A DNA stretch of 64,000 nucleotides from Marisa cornuarietis (Eukaryota; Mollusca; Gastropoda; Architaenioglossa; Ampullariidae), in the NCBI GenBank assembly GCA_004794655.1, contig SMMW01000083.1:1032887-1096886 (forward strand), read 5' to 3'. Both the position numbers and the translations under genes were made by a program. Position 1 is the first letter of the stretch; every line of letters starts with the position of its first letter. Positions 60,705-64,000 of this stretch are shown here, piece by piece. The notes beneath the pieces were generated by a model. It had not been told where the DNA came from, ran no database searches, and worked only from the letters and a program-made list of their open reading frames with translations.

Positions 60705-63250
60705 AATCTAATTTGATTGGGAACAGGACATTTGCTGCCTTTCAATTTTGCTTTTATTGTTTGGACTTCACTTTTGAAAAAAAACTGACTTTTTATTTCA
60801 TTGTCAATTGGATGTTATGTATAATATATAACTATCTAAAGGGACACTCGGATACTAGGAGGGTCTTGATGCTATAAGCAGACATTGAGATTTTTATTTT
60901 AACTAAACCTGTCAGAAAAAGGTTTTGTTATTGTTCTTTGGTAAAGCTAAATGATGGCCACATGCAAAAATCTTTAATACTCCTGGCAAAATCTTCACTA
61001 TCCAAAGCGCTGACATTAGCTTTAACACATTGAATATCTCATTTTGTTAATCGGTGCGATTTCACTTTCATTATTATTGTTGAAGACCTTAAGAAAGTTC
61101 CTATAAACTGGTTGTTGTTTGGTACAAATGCCTTCATAATATTCTCATCTGCATAATCTTTTTATCCATGCCAGTTTTCATGACCGGATAACAGTTTTTC
61201 TGTCTGAAAATAGCTGCATGACTCAGATAAGTTAGAAGAATTGTCTCAAAATAATTTTCTTCTGAGGAAAATGTTCTATCTTGATGAAAGTCACCTAGAC
61301 AAAATTAAAAGATTTCTTTGGTACGCCAACATCCAAACATTCTAGGTATGTTTTTAGGTTTGGTGACAATGTGATTATGATTATAACGTTCAGTACATTC
61401 TGAACATTGTCACTTCTTTGTTATTGTGTTACAGGATGAGAAACTTTAAAGTTACATTTTTTTTATTAAGGTTACTCTTTTATCACTAATAGAAGCAGTG
61501 GTTTTTGGAAATAAAGTGTTTCTATCAACTGTAAATGTCTCGCTTTTGTGCCTATGAACGAGTACCGCAGTTGTTCATTGTTTTTGCCGCCTCAGTAGAG
61601 AACATGCCAAGCATTTTTTCTATGTCTATTGGCACACTGTCAACAAAATTGTGATTTTTTACTGACATGTCAATGTGTTCAGGTGGGTGAGTGAATTAGA
61701 GTGCAAAAGTCCAGTGAAAATTGTACCAACAGCTAAATTCCTTACAGTCCATACTGAAAAAACAATATCTGTGATATTGCAACACATTCATATTTATGCG
61801 TGCCTTGAATATTTAGGACAGAAAATCATAAAATACCACTTCTTATAGGCAGGAAATAAGCATCAATTAGAAAAACATTCTTTCAGTTTTTTTTCTGTTT
61901 TTATTTTTCCCCAAATAAACGTATTGAAAACAGATCTTAGGTATTCACCAATAATATAGCCCACATATTGTATCAAGTTAATTTTATTGTTATTGACGCT
62001 ATAGCACTGAGCACTTTATTAATACAGCATCATAGCTGTATACAGGTTAAGCGTGTACCAAGCAGCATCTATAAACAGCAAATCTTTGTTTCCATATTCG
62101 GTTTACTGTTCTAAGTAAGAGCAGTTGAGAATAATACATATATCAATGAACACAAGTAACATAGATGATTAAAGTACCTACTTGCAACCATATTTTTACA
62201 GGATTACCCCGTATATTTGAAACTAAAATCATTACCTACATTTTTACAAAGATTATCAAGTTGTTAGTATTATCTGCATGGTCTCATCCACGGACCTTCA
62301 TTACTGGATAAGCGACTCAGGTTCATGTCCGGTGTAAGTCTCGGCTTTCCTAAAGAAAGGCCTCGTGTTTACGATTCTTTTTTTGTATATCTTAAATAAA
62401 TTCTCAAAGTAGATGTTTTGTTTTCACAACAGAACAATCTATACAATTGTTTACAAAAAATCAAAAACAATGTTTTAATTGTTAGTGGTAAAACAAGTCA
62501 CAAGTCAATAGCATCTGTTGCGACGATGTGTTTATATTATAAAATTGTCTAAAAATCTAAATGCGTTTTCTATAAACAAATAGAATACATTTTACAGAAA
62601 ATATTGTTCATTTTGCAATCAATCTTCTTTTAACAAGGTTCTGACGACAGAAAAGCTTAATTACTCTCACTTCTTGGGGATAAATAAAGCGGTAATGTAT
62701 TGTATTGCTATCAGTATACTTAACCTTTTGAACAATGTATTTAAAACATGCAGTTACCAAATTACAACATCCATGAAAGTGATATCAAAAACTTTCCACT
62801 TGAGATAATGTTGACACAAGCAGACCCTTTCAGACTTACCAGCTTGAGAAAATTTGTCATTTATAAACATCAGGTTGCTGGTATTGTTTTTAGTCATTGC
62901 TGTAATATCATCATATTTTTTATTAGTTTCTTGGGAGGCCATCTGGCCCATATCAGTACCACATACTGCAGGTTATATTAACAGTGGCTGGCTGTACACG
63001 ATCAACGTTACAATTGTGTTTGAGACTGCAGCTTGTTAGTAAACAATACAATGACATTTAATACTGCACAATGTATACAACACCATTAGCAGTTACATTT
63101 CCCTTAAGGTTCTTATACAAAAGGTGAGCCTTAGGGGTGTAGGGGAATTTAAAAAAGTGGAATATATCTATTATGTAGAGCTATGTTTTTAGGGCATTTT
63201 AACAAAAAATGTAAATCCCTAATATGTATGTGTGCACGCTTGCATGCATG
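60705..63250. other. AT-rich interval with no gene seen
   Basis: No ORF with recognisable domains, no exon pairs and no clear terminal repeats. It may include 3' untranslated sequence of the minus-strand gene ending at 63256. Confidence 0.4.
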
Positions 63251-63255
63251 CATTT

Positions 63256-63754
63256 TCACTTCTTGTAATTCGTTTTATATATTTTTTGATATATTTGCTC
63301 TACACTATATTTCTGTAACACTTGTGTACTATTTCTAATCTGTTGTAGGCGGGCAAATCCAGGCAAAGAGCCACCTAGAGCATTTAGAGGGCCAACACTC
63401 TCTTCTAATGCTTTGAGTGCCTCCGCGTTCCAGGCAACTCGAGGCCCTGCAAACATGCAAAAACGTGTGTTAGAAATCAATCAATACTCATCTACTCACA
63501 ATCTATGAGTAAAATCATTTATTCCAATCAAGAGTTTTGTGTCCTGTTCCAAGAAGCAGAAAGTTAACACAGCTATATGCTTTTATCAAAGGCAACTGCT
63601 ATACACTGAAACTCTGCAGAAAAGCCATAACCTAAGTTATGTATGATATGCAGTTCTTTATATGCATTATCCTTACTTTTAGGCTTGGGTTGTACTTGGC
63701 TTGTGGCTGGAACAAGTTGGACACAAGCTGCTGTTATCTGCTGAGGATTTTCAC
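63256..63754 (-). CDS. Last two exons of an uncharacterised basic, possibly DNA-binding protein
   Basis: I do not recognise the gene. The penultimate exon (63754-63677) follows attattattgcag, is phase 1 at both ends and encodes GENPQQITAACVQLVPATSQ then VQPKPK. It joins in phase to the last exon (63446-63256, acceptor tttgcatgtttgcag): RPRVAWNAEALKALEESVGP, then GSLPGFARLQQIRNS and LQKYSVEQIYQKIYKTNYKK to TGA. KPKRPR is a plausible nuclear localisation signal. The W-x3-E-x-x-AL opening and the Y-S-x-EQIxxKI ending recall a short Myb/SANT-like helical domain, which is an inference. The earlier exons lie beyond the right edge. Third-position changes do not disturb the frame, and both splice sites are good, so this looks like a functional gene. 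Confidence 0.65.
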
Positions 63755-64000
63755 CTGCAATAATAATAATGTCCAGTTTATATAGACATAATCATGCTCT
63801 GTATCTGTAAAACATAAACAGGTGGAGAACGATGATAAAGTACAACTAAGCAGTAAAGACACACAAGTAACTGACATAAATGAAGAAAAGAATACAACAA
63901 AGGGATATCAGCATGACAGACTTATCAAATGACAGAAAAAGAGGGAGGGAGGAAAAGAAAGGAAACAAAAATCTTTGACATGTATGTATTTATGATATGC

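Overview
The window is animal nuclear DNA, most likely from a gastropod mollusc. The grounds are: spliced genes with GT/AG introns; a preprohormone whose peptide, QIHFSPTWGTG followed by KR, is of the molluscan adipokinetic-hormone (AKH) type; many (CA)n, (CAGT)n and (ATC)n microsatellites; tRNA-derived SINEs; and dense fragments of LINE, Ty3/gypsy and hAT elements. No rRNA, intact tRNA, CRISPR array or prokaryotic operon was seen. Most short ORFs are chance readings of AT-rich or repetitive DNA.

Five genes can be assembled from exons whose splice phases agree. (1) Minus strand, 1-7250: an uncharacterised coiled-coil, probably nuclear, protein; it runs off the left edge, has a 5.5 kb intron packed with retroelement debris, and carries one in-frame TAA unless an alternative acceptor is used. 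(2) Minus strand, 17942-13506: a complete 89-residue AKH precursor with a TATA promoter. (3) Plus strand, 35575-44697: a TATA-driven, three-exon gene for a small secreted six-cysteine protein that I do not recognise. (4) Plus strand, 47596-55541: a 15-exon gene giving an uninterrupted 826-residue KDZ-superfamily (Kyakuja-Dileera-Zisupton) transposase-like protein that keeps its cysteine cluster and a candidate D-D-E triad. (5) Minus strand, 63754-63256: the last two exons of a basic, possibly DNA-binding protein that enters from the right.

Between the genes lie fossil mobile elements. Ty3/gypsy gag and pol pieces and CR1/L2-like LINE pieces occupy 2.7-6.2 kb. Two hAT-type non-autonomous elements lie at 14.8-15.1 and 18.4-19.1 kb. 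Two relatives of a LINE family lie at 24.0-26.2 and 59.4-60.7 kb, and three more LINE fragments at 30.2, 36.8 and 58.5 kb. A foldback MITE family with iterated ends is at 9.5 and 43.0 kb, the latter copy with a perfect 8-bp target duplication. A 198-bp MITE containing telomere-like repeats, again with a perfect 8-bp duplication, sits 300 bp before the first mapped KDZ exon. A 115-bp hAT-like MITE is at 58.0 kb. At least four copies of one tRNA-derived SINE family are present.

The genes do not form a pathway. The two secreted-peptide genes are independent signalling or secretion loci. The KDZ gene is the main candidate for a little-described system: an intron-rich, intact transposase-like protein in an animal genome, with no terminal inverted repeats that I could find around it, so either a host-captured gene or an unusual transposon.
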